Below are positions 1 to 11,700 of a DNA stretch of 64,000 nt, in pieces. This DNA comes from Saccopteryx bilineata (lineage: Eukaryota; Chordata; Mammalia; Chiroptera; Emballonuridae), in assembly GCF_036850765.1 (NCBI RefSeq), contig NC_089490.1, forward strand, positions 109,189,074-109,253,073. Direction: 5' to 3'. The notes under the pieces were generated by a model. It did not search any database and had not been told where the DNA came from. It saw nothing but the letters and a program-made list of their open reading frames with translations. Every line of letters begins with the position of its first letter. Positions within the stretch are counted from its first letter, which is position 1. Position numbers and translations under genes: made by a program.

Positions 1-2310
1 AATAAAAAATTGAAAAAAGTTGTGTTTTTTTTTTTAAATAATAATGAAATAAAGAAAAATAAAATAAAATAAAAATTTAAAAAAGGAAATTATTCCCCCC
101 CCTCCTTTTTTTTCTCTTCTCTCTTCTCCCCTCTTTCTTGAGAAAATCTTGTGGTGAACTGTGAATTATATTGTATTTAATAGAACAAACAATGCCTGTA
201 ATGGACGGCCTGAATTGGGGGAAAGTAATAAAGGGGCAAGAAAAAATAAATAAATAAAAAAAGGGGTGGTGGTATGGACCCACAAAAAGCAAATAATGAA
301 AAAATTTGGATCAAGAATAAAATGATTTGCGTTTAGGTGTTGGTTGACTAAGAGTTATGATGAGAGGAGTAAGAGGGAAACAGGAAAATGGGGGGACAAA
401 TTAAAAAATTACTATTGTATTTAGTGGAACAAGAGCTTGATAAAATGGAGAGCCAGGGATGGGAGCACTGCTAGTGAGTTAAAAAGGTGAAGTAAAAAAC
501 CCCCAAAATGCCACAAACATAAGTTTGAGTCCCAGATAAAATAATTTGTTTGTTATTGAGGTTTGAATGAGAGGAGATGTAAAGGAAAATGGAAGAAACT
601 AATATAGAGGGAGAAAAGAAGAGAGAGAGAGAAAAAAAAGAGGGAACCACTAAAAGAAGAAAAAAGAAAAAAGAGGAGAGAGAGAGAGAGAGTTAAGGGT
701 TTTGGAGTGCAACCTCATAGAGAGAAAGGAAGAGAAAAGAAAAGAAAAGATAATGGGAGATGTAACACTTATGGGTAGTGTAGTTCAAGGAGAGGAGAGA
801 GTAAGACCGGTAGGGAGTTAAACGACCAAATTGGAGGAGGAAAAAAAAAAGAAAAAAGAAGAAAAAAAAATCAAGGATGAAGATAAGAGAAACAAACGAA
901 CAAATATAATAAAATGGGATAGGTTATAAAGTCTGCAGAATATTCTGATTTTGAGAGGTTATCTTCTTGCTTTTTCTTTTCTCTCCCTCTTCCTGGTCGG
1001 CGACTCTGTACCCCGGGTTCTGCCCCTTTGGCACGCTCAGGTAGAGGTTTGCAGTTGATAAGTCTCTATGGTGATGTCATGTATTGTGCTTCAGTCTCGT
1101 TGGCAGTCAATGCTCATTAGCGTTTATAGGCTCCGACAGTGAGAGAGTCCGTGTTCCAGGAGCCTCTCTCTTAGTCTTTCCTTCCTCAACCAGCAGCCTG
1201 AGAATCCAACTATGGGGTTGCTGCTGCCTCTGCCTGGATAGTAAGAGGCTCAAAGAGCGGTCAACTCCCCACTCTATTTCCACTCAGCACAGGGCTCTGG
1301 GTAAGGCTCAGTCAGTCAGAGCTGCTAGCATAATCAGCCAGGGCTTTCGCCTACTCAAAGACCTCTGGCTCTGTCACTCTGTCTAACACGGGCAGGTCTG
1401 CGCGCGCAGACCAGGATGTTAGACCGGAAGTCTCGCCCTCTGAGTGAAACCCACCCACCCGCACTGAAAAGTTCCAATGTTGGAATTGGCTCTTGCTCGT
1501 CCCCGTGTGCCGCTCTTTCAAGGCGCTGGGGCAGCCCAGGACTCCGCCCTCGGCCCACACAAAGGCCCCCGACTCTGCCCCGACAGAGGGTTCCCACTCC
1601 GGAGGTGCTGGGAGGAGTCTCCTTCCCACTCTCCATGTGCGCAGACCAGGATGTGAGGTCGGAGTCTCGCCCTCTGAGTGAAACCTCCCGCCTGCACTGA
1701 AAAGTTCCAGTGTTGGAATTAGCTCTCGCTTCCTCCCCGTGTGCGGCTCTCCCCAGGTGCTGGGGCAGCCCAGAGGCTTTCGGCCCACACAAAGGCCTCT
1801 GACTCTGCCTCTCTGTGGAGTAACATGGGCGCACCCTCCGGGGGCTTTGGAAGGAATCTCTCGCCCACTATGCGGCTACCAGGGGATCAGGTAAAATGGC
1901 CGCTCCGCTTGTCTTTCTTTGTTTGGGTTCGGCGCGAGTGTTAGCTTGTATTGCCCAGGTTGTCACAGGAACAGTTTTTCCTTGGCTTGGATCTCTGTGC
2001 CACAGCCTGGTTCAGCCGTTTGTGCCGTGGCCTGGATCTATTCACCCCCTTTGCCCGCCTCAGTTTCTATATTCACAGTTACCAGAGAAAGCCGCCCTGT
2101 TTAGGTTAGTGAGGAAGGCGGAGCATTTCTTACTCCCTATTTCCTTCGGGGTTTGGTTATATATTTAGCCAATTTTTCGCTCGATCATACCTTTGGGTGT
2201 ATTGCGAAACATCTGGAGGCTCCAAGGATAGGTTTTTCTGTTTCTGGTTGAAGATCTTGTTGAGGTTTGGGGGAGATTTATCAGTATCGCTTCCTACTCC
2301 GCCATTACTC
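1..2310 (-). mobile_element. LINE-1 lineage A, 5' UTR portion (rest lies left of the window)
   Basis: Read on the minus strand, this matches the 5' UTR of the + strand L1 at 58608-61176 almost end to end. It has the same ATGGCGG 5' tip (near 2301-2309), the same GC-rich monomer zone and the same purine-rich stretch before ORF1. The window edge cuts it shortly before ORF1 would begin, so no L1 protein is visible. The 5' tip lacks the TGACGTCA box seen in the copy at 58613. Short open frames in it are antisense or 5' UTR noise. Confidence 0.9.
1385..1895 (-). repeat. L1-A 5' UTR monomer pair (about 230-base period)
   Basis: Blocks such as gactctgcc (1571 and 1801) and aaaggcc (1561 and 1791) recur 230 bases apart, embedded in otherwise similar GC-rich, CpG-containing sequence. 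This is the same monomer found as a longer array at 59050-59790. It is probably promoter DNA of the L1. Confidence 0.75.
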
Positions 2311-3841
2311 TCCCTTCTTCAACTCTTGATGTTTGCATTGCCTCTGAAAGTTCCATAACAATAAAGCAGAGGGGTGAGGAGGTGACCAGCCACACATGTC
2401 TCCAGGTCAAGAGAGCCAGAATGGCCAGGCCGGCTCTGGGGCCAGAAGCCTCTAGGAGGAGAACGGCACAATCTTTTTAGAAGTACAGAAAAAAGTGTTT
2501 CCTTTGAGCAAAACTAATAGAATGACATCTAATATTTTTGGATCAACTGAAGACCTCAGAATATACCTAAAAGGGCTAATTTTCTAGAATGGAAAAGAAG
2601 TGGTATCTTTGATGACATAACACATGTGCAGACCAGACATTTTCAGAATGGTTACCTGGTGGAAAGACCAGTGACCTTTTTTGGATCCCCAGTTGCTGCC
2701 ACTTTACCTTTGGCATACCCAAACAACCCAAGGACCATGTGTTCTGGAGTAAAGGAGAAGACCCAAAATTGAACCTTTAAACAGCAAAAAGCATCTCACC
2801 CAGAAAAAATGCTGGGTGAGAAAGGTGACTGAGAGAAACAGACAGTGCCCAGGAGTGGAGCCCATGTGCCATGGTGACAGCCGGGACTCAGCCTAGGCAT
2901 AGACTTCTCTCTCTTACAACATAGTCTTGAACCGCCAGGAGACCAATGTAGCATCTCCTTCTACTAAGAAAACTTGCTGCTCCGTGTTGCCTGACAAAAT
3001 ACTCAAGAAACAGTACTTCAAATACTATTGTTTCTTTTAGTCCAAACCAGTGAGGGTAGGGAGGAGTCTGCCATGTATCCGAGCTGCTCAGGAGCTATTG
3101 CCATGGCAAAACCCACAGAAGACTTGCCTTCCAGACTGCTAGAGACACATCTCCATGGTGGTAAAATGTGATCTGTTGGAGTACACTCATTTGATAGATC
3201 CAGATGTGGAGGAACTCTAAGATGGGAGTATCTAGGGCAGGGCTGGGGGGTAGGTGCAAGGCCACAGCTATACGAAGTGAAATTTTCCAGTGTCCTTGTT
3301 GGATCAGCCATCTACCAGCTAAATGGGTATCTAGGAATCAACAACACAGTAGTAGCACAGTTTAAAGCCTTCGAAAGAAAACCTAAAACAACCTTTCCAT
3401 TGCTGTGGGACAGTGGAGTGAGGCATAAGCACAAACACTAAGTGGGGTAAAAGGGGCCTCTGGATAACCCACTCTCTCAGATCCTAATGCCATTAGCTTT
3501 TCATGGGTGTAGTTCCCTTTCCTGGGACCACCGCTATTAACCTCCAAGTGCCTCCCTTTCACTTCAGCTCCAGTGTATTGTTCCGCTGTCTTTTCTTGAA
3601 CCATCTTGATTGCTTTTCCTTGGAAGCTGCCAACAAAACCAAAAGTTCTCAGTCTTAAACTTTATGGGAAGATTCTGAACCCTGATCCTCTGAGGTGTCT
3701 GATTATCTGCCATCCAAACCCTTGGCCAGCCAGATCTTACATAGAGGATCTCTGCTTCTCATTCACAAGGAACTGGGTTTGGTGTCTTCACAAGCTGGTT
3801 TTTCATGTGGATTATTTCCTTTTTTTCTCATTAACCTAAAG
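2311..3841. other. Unclassified single-copy-like DNA
   Basis: No L1, SINE or DNA transposon match was recognised here. Frames of 97 codons (3018-3311, -) and 73 codons (3383-3604, -) exist. A coding-looking stretch also occurs on + near 3280-3420, broken by stops. None resembles a family I know. It could be an old pseudogene, a degraded LTR or plain intergenic DNA. Confidence 0.4.
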
Positions 3842-4368
3842 CAGGGGTACCCAAACTTTTTACACAGGGGGCCAGTTCACTGTCCCTCAGACCGTTGGAG
3901 GGCTGGACTATAAAAAAAAACTATGAACAAATCCCTATGCACACTACACATATCTTATTTTAAAGTAAAAAAACAAAATGGGAACAAATACAATATTTAA
4001 AAAAAAAGAACAAGTAAATTTAAATCAACAAACTGAATAGTATTTCAATGGGAACTATGGGCCTGCTTCTGGCTAATGAGATGGTCAATGTCCGGTTCCA
4101 TATTTGTCACTGCTAGCCATAACAAGTGATATGACACACTTCTGGAGCCCTGACGCGTGCATCCCGCGTCACCGGAAGTAGTACTGTATGTGAGCGATGC
4201 CCTGCTTTGTGACGCTGCCACGTACAATACTCCAGGAGCATCCACATCCTGTGCTCCTCTCACTGACCACCAATGAAAGAGGTGCCCCTTCCAGAGGTGC
4301 AGCAGGGGCCGGATAAATGGGTTCAGGGGGCCGCATGTGGCCCACGGGCCGTAGTTTGGGAACCCCTG
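3842..4368. mobile_element. Non-autonomous hAT DNA transposon (MITE), 527 bases
   Basis: The ends are inverted: CAGGGGTACCCAAAC at the left and GTTTGGGAACCCCTG at the right. An 8-base target duplication flanks it, acctaaag (3834-3841) against gcctaaag (4369-4376), 7 of 8 matching. Eight-base duplications and CAGGGG-type ends are typical of hAT elements. There is no transposase frame, so it would have needed an autonomous relative. A shorter relative sits at 53337-53695. Confidence 0.88.
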
Positions 4369-4479
4369 GCCTAAAGTCTAGGCCTTTGCTCTTCACTATG
4401 AATGTGAACAGTTCCCTTCACAAGCTACAGTCTTCCTATAAATAAGGCTCACTGACTTGTGTAAAACTTTAAAATTCTA

Positions 4480-6135
4480 GTCAAAAAACTACTGGACCTG
4501 ATAAATAAATTCAGCAAAGTGGCAGGATATAAAATCAATACTCAGAAATCAGAAGCATTTTTATACACCAACAATGAACAGTCAGAAAGAGAAATTAAGG
4601 AAACAATCCCCTTCACAATTACAACCAAAAAAATAAAGTACCTAGGAGTAAACTTAACCAAGGAGACTAAAGACTTGTACTTGGAAAATTACAAAACATT
4701 GATAAAAGAAATCAAGGAAGATACTAACAAGTGGAAGCATATACCGTGCTCATGGTTAGGAAGAATAAACATCATTAAAATGTCTATATTACCCAAAGCA
4801 ATTTATAAATTCAATGCAATACCAATTAAAATACCAATGACATACTTCAAAGATATAGAACACATATTCCAAAAATTTATATGGAACCAAAAAAGGACAC
4901 GAATAGCCTCAGCAATCTTAAAAAAGAAGAATAAAGTGGGAGGTATCACACTTCCTGATATCAAGTTATACTACAAGGCCATTGTACTCAAAACAGCCTG
5001 GTACTGGCATAAGAACAGGCATATAGATCAATGGAATAGAACAGAGAACCCAGAAATAAACCCACAGTTCTATGGACAACTGATATTTGACAAAGGAGGT
5101 AAGGAAATACAATGGAGTAAAGACAGCCTCTTTAACAAATGGTGTTGGGAAAATTGGACAGCTACCTGCAAAAAAATGAAACTAGATCACCAGCTTACAC
5201 CACTCACAAAAATAAACTCAAAATGGATAAAAGACTTGAATGTAGGCCGTGAAACCATAAGCATCTTAGAAGAAAACATAGGCAGTAAGCTCTCCGACAT
5301 CTCTCGGAGCAATATATTTGCTGATTTATCTCCACGGGGAAGTGAAATAAAAGACAGGATAAACAAATGGGACTATATCAAACTAAAAAGCTTTTGCACA
5401 GCTAAAGACAACAAGAACAGAATAAAAAGACAAACTACACAATGGGAGAACATATTTGACAATACGTCTGATAAGGGGTTAATAACCAAAATTTATAAAG
5501 AACTTGTAAAACTCAACACCAGGAAGACAAACAACCCAATCCAAAAATGGGCAAAAGAGATGAATAGACACTTCTCCAAAGAGGACATACAGATGGCCAA
5601 TAGGCATATGAAAAAATGCTCAACATCACTAATCATTAGAGAAATGCAAATTAAAACCACAATGAGATATCACCTTACACCAGTCAGAATGGCGCTTATC
5701 AACAAAACAACACAGAATAAGTGCTGGCGAGGATGTGAAGAAAAGGGGACCCTCCTGCACTGCTGGTGGGAATGCAGACTGGTGCAGCCACTGTGGAAAA
5801 CAGTATGGAGATTCCTCAAAAAACTGAAAATCGAACCGCCTTTTGACCCAGCTATCCCACTTTTAGGAATATACCCCAAGGACACCATAGAACGGCTCGA
5901 AAAGGAGAAATGCACCCGCATGTTTGTGGCAGCATTGTTCACAATAGCGAAGATCTGGAAACAGCCCAAGTGTCCGTCAGAGGACGAGTGGATTAAAAAA
6001 GTTTGGTACATATATACTATGGAATACTACTCAGCCATAAGAAATGATGACATCGGATCATTTACAATAACATGGATGGACCTTGATAACATTATACGGA
6101 GTGAAATAAGTAAATCAGAAAAAAAACTGAGATGA
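4480..6135 (+). CDS. LINE-1 ORF2p, C-terminal 551 codons (fragment)
   Basis: This is the open 3' part of L1 ORF2, the endonuclease/reverse transcriptase that copies L1 RNA into chromosomal DNA. The frame is open from the truncation point (GTC at 4480) to a TGA at 6133-6135. It covers the thumb and C-terminal region downstream of the RT catalytic box, including the cysteine-rich knuckle CWRGC...HCWWEC near 5719-5775 (C-x3-C-x7-H-x4-C). The endonuclease and the RT aspartates are missing because the insertion is 5'-truncated. No promoter of its own is visible, so it is a dead-on-arrival copy whose frame has not yet decayed. The ATG-equivalent assumed at 4519 is actually GTG and has no special meaning. 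The last residues ([12 protein letters not shown] and onward) are of the L1-A type. Confidence 0.92.
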   Translation, partial: VKKLLDLINKFSKVAGYKINTQKSEAFLYTNNEQSEREIKETIPFTITTKKIKYLGVNLTKETKDLYLENYKTLIKEIKEDTNKWKHIPCSWLGRINIIKMSILPKAIYKFNAIPIKIPMTYFKDIEHIFQKFIWNQKRTRIASAILKKKNKVGGITLPDIKLYYKAIVLKTAWYWHKNRHIDQWNRTENPEINPQFYGQLIFDKGGKEIQWSKDSLFNKWCWENWTATCKKMKLDHQLTPLTKINSKWIKDLNVGRETISILEENIGSKLSDISRSNIFADLSPRGSEIKDRINKWDYIKLKSFCTAKDNKNRIKRQTTQWENIFDNTSDKGLITKIYKELVKLNTRKTNNPIQKWAKEMNRHFSKEDIQMANRHMKKCSTSLIIREMQIKTTMRYHLTPVRMALINKTTQNKCWRGCEEKGTLLHCWWECRLVQPLWKTVWRFLKKLKIEPPFDPAIPLLGIYPKDTIERLEKEKCTRMFVAALFTIAKIWKQPKCPSEDEWIKKVWYIYTMEYYSAIRNDDIGSFTITWMDLDNIIRSEISKSEKKLR

Positions 6136-6439
6136 ATCCATACATAGAAGGGACATAAAAATGAGACTCAGAGACATGAACAAGAATGTGATGGCAACAG
6201 GGGCGGGGGGGTTGGGGGAGGGCAGAGGGGGTGAAGAAGGAGAGAGGGGTTAGGGGAGGGGAGGGGCACAAAGAAAACCAGATAGAAGGTGACAGAAGAC
6301 AATTTAACTTTGCGGGAGGGGTATACAGCACAATCAAATGTCAAAATAATCTAGAGATATTTTCTCTCAACATATGTACCCTGATTTATCAATGTCACTG
6401 CATTAAATTTAATAAAAAAAATATTAATATTAAAAAAAA
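4480..6439 (+). mobile_element. 5'-truncated LINE-1, mosaic A/B class
   Basis: The insertion is flanked by a perfect 17-base target duplication, aaaactttaaaattcta (4463-4479 and 6440-6456), and ends in an A-rich tail. It holds the 3' part of ORF2 and a 3' UTR with a G-rich tract (6199-6268). The ORF2 body resembles the L1-B copies, while the last roughly 40 codons and the 3' UTR resemble L1-A. The perfect duplication and open frame mark it as a young insertion. Confidence 0.93.
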
Positions 6440-6456
6440 AAAACTTTAAAATTCTA

Positions 6457-7568
6457 CCCAGATATATCCAGGTAGTGGAGTAATTTGAATCCTTTATGTC
6501 TTAATTTATTTCTGTGGGTATAGAGAAGAGATGCTTGAGAACTGTGGGTTCTGAGGTTTGAATTACTATATTTAATAATATCTAAAGAGCCACTCTAAAG
6601 TACTAGCTTTACATAAGTGACTATTAACTCTGGTGTTTCTGACACCTTTCTAGAAAAGAAAAGAAAAAGTCAGTTGTTCAGGTACCTGCGAAAGTAAGAA
6701 AAGTTTGCTTAGGCCACCTTTTATGTAGTTTTGCAGAACCTCTGGACCATATTCACAGTTTCCAGAAAACACTTTGAGAGTTTAGGCCAAGAGATTACGT
6801 AGTTTGGCCATAAAGTCTCTGCTGGGACCAGTTTCATGATATTTCCCAGCAGAGATAATGGGCTGACAAGAGTTGTGTTGCTTTAATCTGTCTGGCAAAA
6901 GTTTCTCCCGTGGCACATTGAGGGGATCCGCATGTCGCTTTGTCAACCCAGGTTTTCCCTTTGCATTGCCCTGCTGACTCTGGTGCCAAGAAACACTCAT
7001 TCCTTGGGACTCAATCCAGTAATCCTGTCTCCATCCTTCAAATGGAAGCTTATAAAAAAGTTGTATGGAATTCAGAGCATTTTTCCCCACTAAAAAAATG
7101 TCATAAATGAGGGTTAGCTCTTAAGCCCAAACACACTGAAATGTTCTAATGGTAGAAGTGAATTACTATTTACAATTATATTTTGTTTTGTTTTTCAATA
7201 TGCAAGAAAATAATTTTTGAATTTCTAACAGGATTGTCAAGAAGAACCCTAACATTGTAGTGCTGGCCCATGGGGCATTACCCTATCTTTATTGTCAGCC
7301 AAATGGAAGAATTCTTTAGTTTGGTTCACTGACGGGGATTTCTGGGCTGAAGATGAAGGAAAACAGAAATGGGAAGAGAGGCCTGAGGGAATGAGCAAAC
7401 CATGAACTCTAGACAGCAATGACTAAACTCCCCACCTGACTTTCTCCCCTTTCTTTCCCTCACTGAGGCTTTAAGAGTGGGTTTAAAGTATACTCTATAC
7501 ATTGGAAAATTTGTTAATCTTAGGATCCTATTCTCAACCTTTAAACTGCATTGAAAAATTATCAGCTT
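6457..7568. other. Unclassified DNA between L1 and SINE
   Basis: No repeat family was recognised. The stretch holds one unassigned 102-codon frame on the minus strand (6782-7090), described separately. Otherwise nothing was seen apart from ordinary AT-rich mammalian sequence. Confidence 0.45.
6782..7090 (-). other. Unassigned 102-codon open frame
   Basis: An ATG-to-stop frame lies in DNA with no recognised repeat. The predicted peptide is hydrophilic and mixed in composition (KLLPDRLKQHNSCQPI in the middle). It has no signal peptide, membrane segment or motif I know. It could be chance, or an exon or processed-pseudogene fragment of a gene I do not recognise. No splice signals or polyadenylation context decide the matter. 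I assign no function. Confidence 0.2.
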
Positions 7569-7569
7569 G

Positions 7570-7955
7570 GCCTGACTAGGTGGTAGCGTAATGGATAGAG
7601 TGTTAGAACAGGATGCAGAGTACCCAGGTTCGAAACCCCGAGGTCACTGGCTTGAGCTCGGGCTCATCTGGCTTGAGTGCAGGCTCACCGGTTTGAGCGT
7701 GGGGTCGCTGGCTTGAGCGTGGGATCATAGATGTGACCCCATAGTAGCTGGCTTGAGCCCAAGATCCCTGGCTTGAACAAGGGGTCACTCGCTCTGCTGT
7801 AGTCCCCCAGTCAAGGCACATATAAGAAAGCAATCAATGAACAACTAAGGAGACTAAGGAGCTGCAACAAAATTGATGCTTCTTATCTCTCTCCCTTCCT
7901 ATCTGTCTTGCCCTCTCTTTGTCTCTCTCTCTCTGCCTCTGTCACACATAAAAGA
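7570..7955 (+). mobile_element. tRNA-derived SINE, family II long variant
   Basis: It begins with a cctgactaggtggtagcg tRNA-like head with B box ggttcgaaacc (7628-7638). Five to seven degenerate repeats of a tggcttgagc...ggtc unit follow, then a CT-rich region and an A-rich tail. Flanks gaaaaattatcagctt and gaaaaaattgccagcct look like a worn target duplication. The SINE at 55208-55567 is the same variant on the other strand. Confidence 0.8.
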
Positions 7956-8559
7956 AAGAAAAAATTGCCAGCCTCAATTTTTATTGAACCTTAAAACTAT
8001 TTTATGTGCATTTGGTACTAATGTCTTTCTAAAACTATACAAAAAGAGCAAACCTGTGCCTACATCACAACTTGATTTCAATAGGAACATTTTTTTCACA
8101 AGGTAGAATTGGGTATAATAGTTGAATTAAACTTAACAAATTATATATTTTTTTAAAAAATAAAGCAGAGAGCATGAAAAGAAATATTGAAGTAGATGTT
8201 TTACTTCATCTAGGAAATAAATACCCAACAAGACTATTTTATCTTAAAACTCAGAAGTGGGATAATCATCACAGGGATATGTATTTGTGAGTTTATTAAA
8301 ATTAAAAGTAAAGTGACATTGTTTTCTATCAAATGAAGTCTAATTGACTGATTATTTTGACAATTAGAGCAGGCTTTCCAAATTAGGTTATTGGTGGTTA
8401 TTTTCTAGAATTTTATTCAGCTACATATGTAAGTCATAGTTTAAATTATAAAATAAAAGCATTTTGTGACATTTTATATTGATAAAAGTATAATTAAATT
8501 AATAATATTTAAATTTTCCTAAATTTATTAATTATATTAAATGGTATTTTAAATTTTTT
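7956..8559. other. AT-rich unclassified DNA
   Basis: No repeat or gene was recognised. A short open frame at 7873-8106 is mostly the SINE tail. Confidence 0.4.
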
Positions 8560-8994
8560 AATTACAGTTTGCATTCAACATGATTTTGTATTAGTTTCAT
8601 TTGTACAGAATAATGGTTAGATAATCATGTACTTAAAAGTAGTCCCCCCAGTATCTCAACTACCCACCTAGCACTACACATAGTTATTAAAATATTATTG
8701 AATATATTCCCTATGCTGTACTTTATGTCCTCATAACTATTTTGTAACTACTAATTTGTACTTCCTAATCCCTTCACCTTTTTTATCTAGTCTTCTAATT
8801 TCTCTCCCGTCTGACAACTATTAATTTGTCCTCTGCATCTAAGAGTCTGTTTCTATTTGTTAATTTTTTTCTTTAGATTTCACATATAAGTAAAACCATA
8901 TGATTTTGTCTTTCTCTGTCTGACTTATTTCACTTACCATAACACCCTCTAAGTTTATCCATGCTGCTGTAAATGGTAAGATTACATCATTTAC

Positions 8995-9049
<55 letters not shown>

Positions 9050-9150
9050 CCACAATTTTTTATCCACTTCTCTATTGATGGACACTTGGGTTACTTCCAT
9101 ATCTTGGCTATTGTAGATAATACTGCAACAAACATAGGGATGCTCTAATG
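8560..9150 (-). mobile_element. Old LINE-1 3' end fragment
   Basis: The minus strand carries a diverged ORF2 terminus and 3' UTR. Typical L1 text such as ctgacttatttcacttacc (8921-8939) and the reverse complement of the tail of ORF2 (9055-9130) are recognisable. It is clearly older than the A and B copies. A dinucleotide microsatellite has grown inside it. Confidence 0.75.
8997..9050. repeat. (TG)n(TA)n microsatellite
   Basis: About 15 TG units run directly into about nine TA units inside the old L1. Confidence 0.95.
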
Positions 9151-10044
9151 CTTTACTTTTAACAAATTAAAAAGGATTTATTTGATTTATAAGCTGATAG
9201 ATAATTAAAATTATTTTTGAATAATGATTATGATGTGACCTTTGGCTTATAACTTAGATGACTAAATAATTAGAGATGTTATAACAGAGCATCTCTCATT
9301 TCTATCTCACTTTGTGTGAACAAGATTCTTGGCGTGCGTGCCTATACAATAGGAAATAGGATAGAAATATTCTAAATAGAAATAGAGTAAAATGGAAAAA
9401 ATAGGAAGTTAATAGTCAAAATTTATTTCAATCTAACAATAAGTAATAGTCATCCAAGCATACAATATCTCATTAAGGGGTCCACATGGCTAGAATATAA
9501 AATTTATATTAGTGAAAAATTATTTTCAAAGAAAATTTGTTTCTCATGTTTAATATTTATTAGGATTGTAGTAAATGTATACAGTTTTGATAAATAATAT
9601 ACTGATAATACCTATAATAATAACTTAATCCAGAAAAATATGTTACTGCACAGGACTTTATAAATTTAAAAAAATTTAGATAAATTTTAATGATTTTTAT
9701 TATCTTTACATTTTTTATGTTTTATAAATTTATTTTTAATATTTAATTAAAAATCAATATTGAGTTTATATTTATAAAGATATTATATTATTTTTTATCA
9801 TTTTATAATCTTTGGTTACAGAAATGTATGGCAGGGTGGCTATTAAAATATACTGAAACATAAAACACCAGTATAAAATTGTCTGGGGAATTAAAAATAA
9901 AATATAAGATAAAGAAAAAACAAAAATCATGTAAAAGTTTTAACTGATATAAAAGGAGTTTATGCATAATTTAAACAGATGATAATGGACCACAAATGAT
10001 TACAATATTTATATTTTATTGAACATATTTTAAAAGTAATATTA
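9151..10044. other. AT-rich unclassified DNA
   Basis: Very AT-rich, with no open frame or recognised repeat. Confidence 0.4.
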
Positions 10045-10055
10045 CAGTTTTGTTT

Positions 10056-10414
10056 GTTTTTCTTTCACTTAGAGGCAGGGAGGCAGAGACAGACTCCCGC
10101 ATGTGCCCCAACTGGGATCCTCCCAGCAAGCCCACTAGCAGGTATGCTCTGCCCATCTGGGCTGCTGCCTCATTGCTCAGCAATAGAACTACTGTATTTC
10201 AGCACCGGAAGTGAGGTCATGGAGCCACTATCAGTGCCTGTGGACTACTTGCTCAACCTGTGGCTGTGGGAGGGGAAGAAAGAGAGAGAAAGAAAGAAGC
10301 GAAAAGGGTGGAGAAGAAGACAGTCACTTCTCCTGTGTGCCCTGACCAAGAATCCATCCCAGGACTTTTACACACCAGGCCGATGCTCTACCACTGAGCC
10401 AACTGGCCAGGGCC
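10056..10414 (-). mobile_element. tRNA-derived SINE, family I
   Basis: On the minus strand it starts with ccctggccagttggctcag (head at 10396-10414) and continues with the family body of CT-rich and GC-rich segments. Flanks cagttttgttt at 10045-10055 and 10415-10425 are a target duplication. The B box is mutated. Compare the better preserved copies at 32881 and 42896. Confidence 0.88.
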
Positions 10415-10425
10415 CAGTTTTGTTT

Positions 10426-11082
10426 TGTAAATGTCAGTCTTTATAATACATTTTTTGTCATCTTATACAAATAAAAAATTTTAGATTTAGATTAAATATA
10501 TGTGAGGAGTTATGTGCTTAATATAATTTTTAATACAAAAGTTTTAAGACCACAAAGTATAGAAGTCAATTGTGAATGCTGAGAAAATATTGTTTGTGCT
10601 ATGTAATAAGTATTTTAACGTGTCTACAAAAATTTTAATTAAAAATTACAATGATAAAGTTTTGTAAAACACTTCAGATTTATTCTTCCATTCCAAAAAA
10701 TTCAAACTATGATATTAAGTTTTGCTTTATTAAACTATGTATTTTTATACTTAGCTATTTGGCCAAAATACATGTTTTATGCATATCCAAAAGTTAGAAT
10801 TATTCCTGGGTAAAGTAATATAGAGACTTCTTAAAAGTCATTACTTTTTATAAGTTAATTTATTCCATATTAAGCTGGTGGAAAATAAGGGTATTTATTT
10901 ATGGCAGTATAGGAGTGGAAGGCAGGTAGCTGAGATTAGTCAGAGTGAAGCCAATATAAAGAGTCTAGTGAAAGAAAGAACAATAAAGTGAAAGAGTTTT
11001 ATATTGACTCAGCAAGCATTTGACAACTACCAAAGGCTAGCACAGGGTATTATTAACGTTTATTCTGTTTGACTGGCTTTAT
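10426..11082. other. AT-rich unclassified DNA
   Basis: No gene or repeat was recognised. Confidence 0.4.
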
Positions 11083-11700
11083 TGTTATGTGTCAATTAAC
11101 AGCAGTGATATGTCCTGAGAAACATGTTGTTGGGTGATTTTGTCTTTATATGAATATCACAGAGTACTTACAGAAACCTAGATGGACTAGCCTACTACAC
11201 ACCTAAGCTATATGGTATATATAGCCTATTGCACCTAGGCTATGAACCCATACAGCATAATCCTGTACTGAATACTGTAAGCAGTTGTAACATGATAGTA
11301 AGTACCATATTTTTGCATGTATAAGGCACTCCCATGTATAAGACTCACCTTAATTTTGGGGCCCGTAATTTGAGGGAAAAAAAAGTATTACATAAAGTTA
11401 TTGAACTCAAGTTTTATTCATCATAAAATTCATACAACTCCTCATCACTGTCAAAACTCCCATCCATCAGCTTGGCCTCATCTGTGTCTGATGACAAATC
11501 CCTACCTTCAACAATGAGTGCAAAAACAAGTGTGAAAAAAAGCAGGAAGTGCAAGTTAAAAAATCTACAACCACTGTATAAGACACACCCAGTTTTTATA
11601 CCCAAAATTGTTCAAAAAAGGGTGCATCTTATACATGGGGAAATACAGTTTTTGTATATCTAAACATAGAAAAGGTACAGTAAAAATGCAGTATAAAAGG
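11083..11700. mobile_element. Tigger-like (pogo/Tc1) DNA transposon remnant, interrupted
   Basis: Segments 11083-11304 and 11653-11700 together read as one half of the same MITE family that is complete at 39767-40253. Shared text includes cctactacacacctaagc, cctgtactgaatactgtaagc and aaacatagaaaaggtacag. The element is broken by the younger insertion at 11305-11652 and has lost its right end. Confidence 0.7.
11305..11652. mobile_element. Non-autonomous DNA transposon nested in a Tigger-like element
   Basis: The terminal inverted repeats are about 27 bases and imperfect: ccatatttttgcatgtataag at the left against the reverse complement of the right end, ctgtatttccccatgtataag. It splits the surrounding Tigger-like sequence at a TA-rich site. 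The minus strand contains a 63-codon frame (11414-11605) with a strongly acidic tail (FDSDEELYEFYDE), possibly the last part of a transposase. The superfamily is not certain. Confidence 0.6.

Noticed and set aside
1351..1834. Minus-strand frames of 145 and 159 codons
   Set aside because: They are repeats of the L1-A 5' UTR monomer read as protein; the apparent internal repeats are the DNA tandem units.
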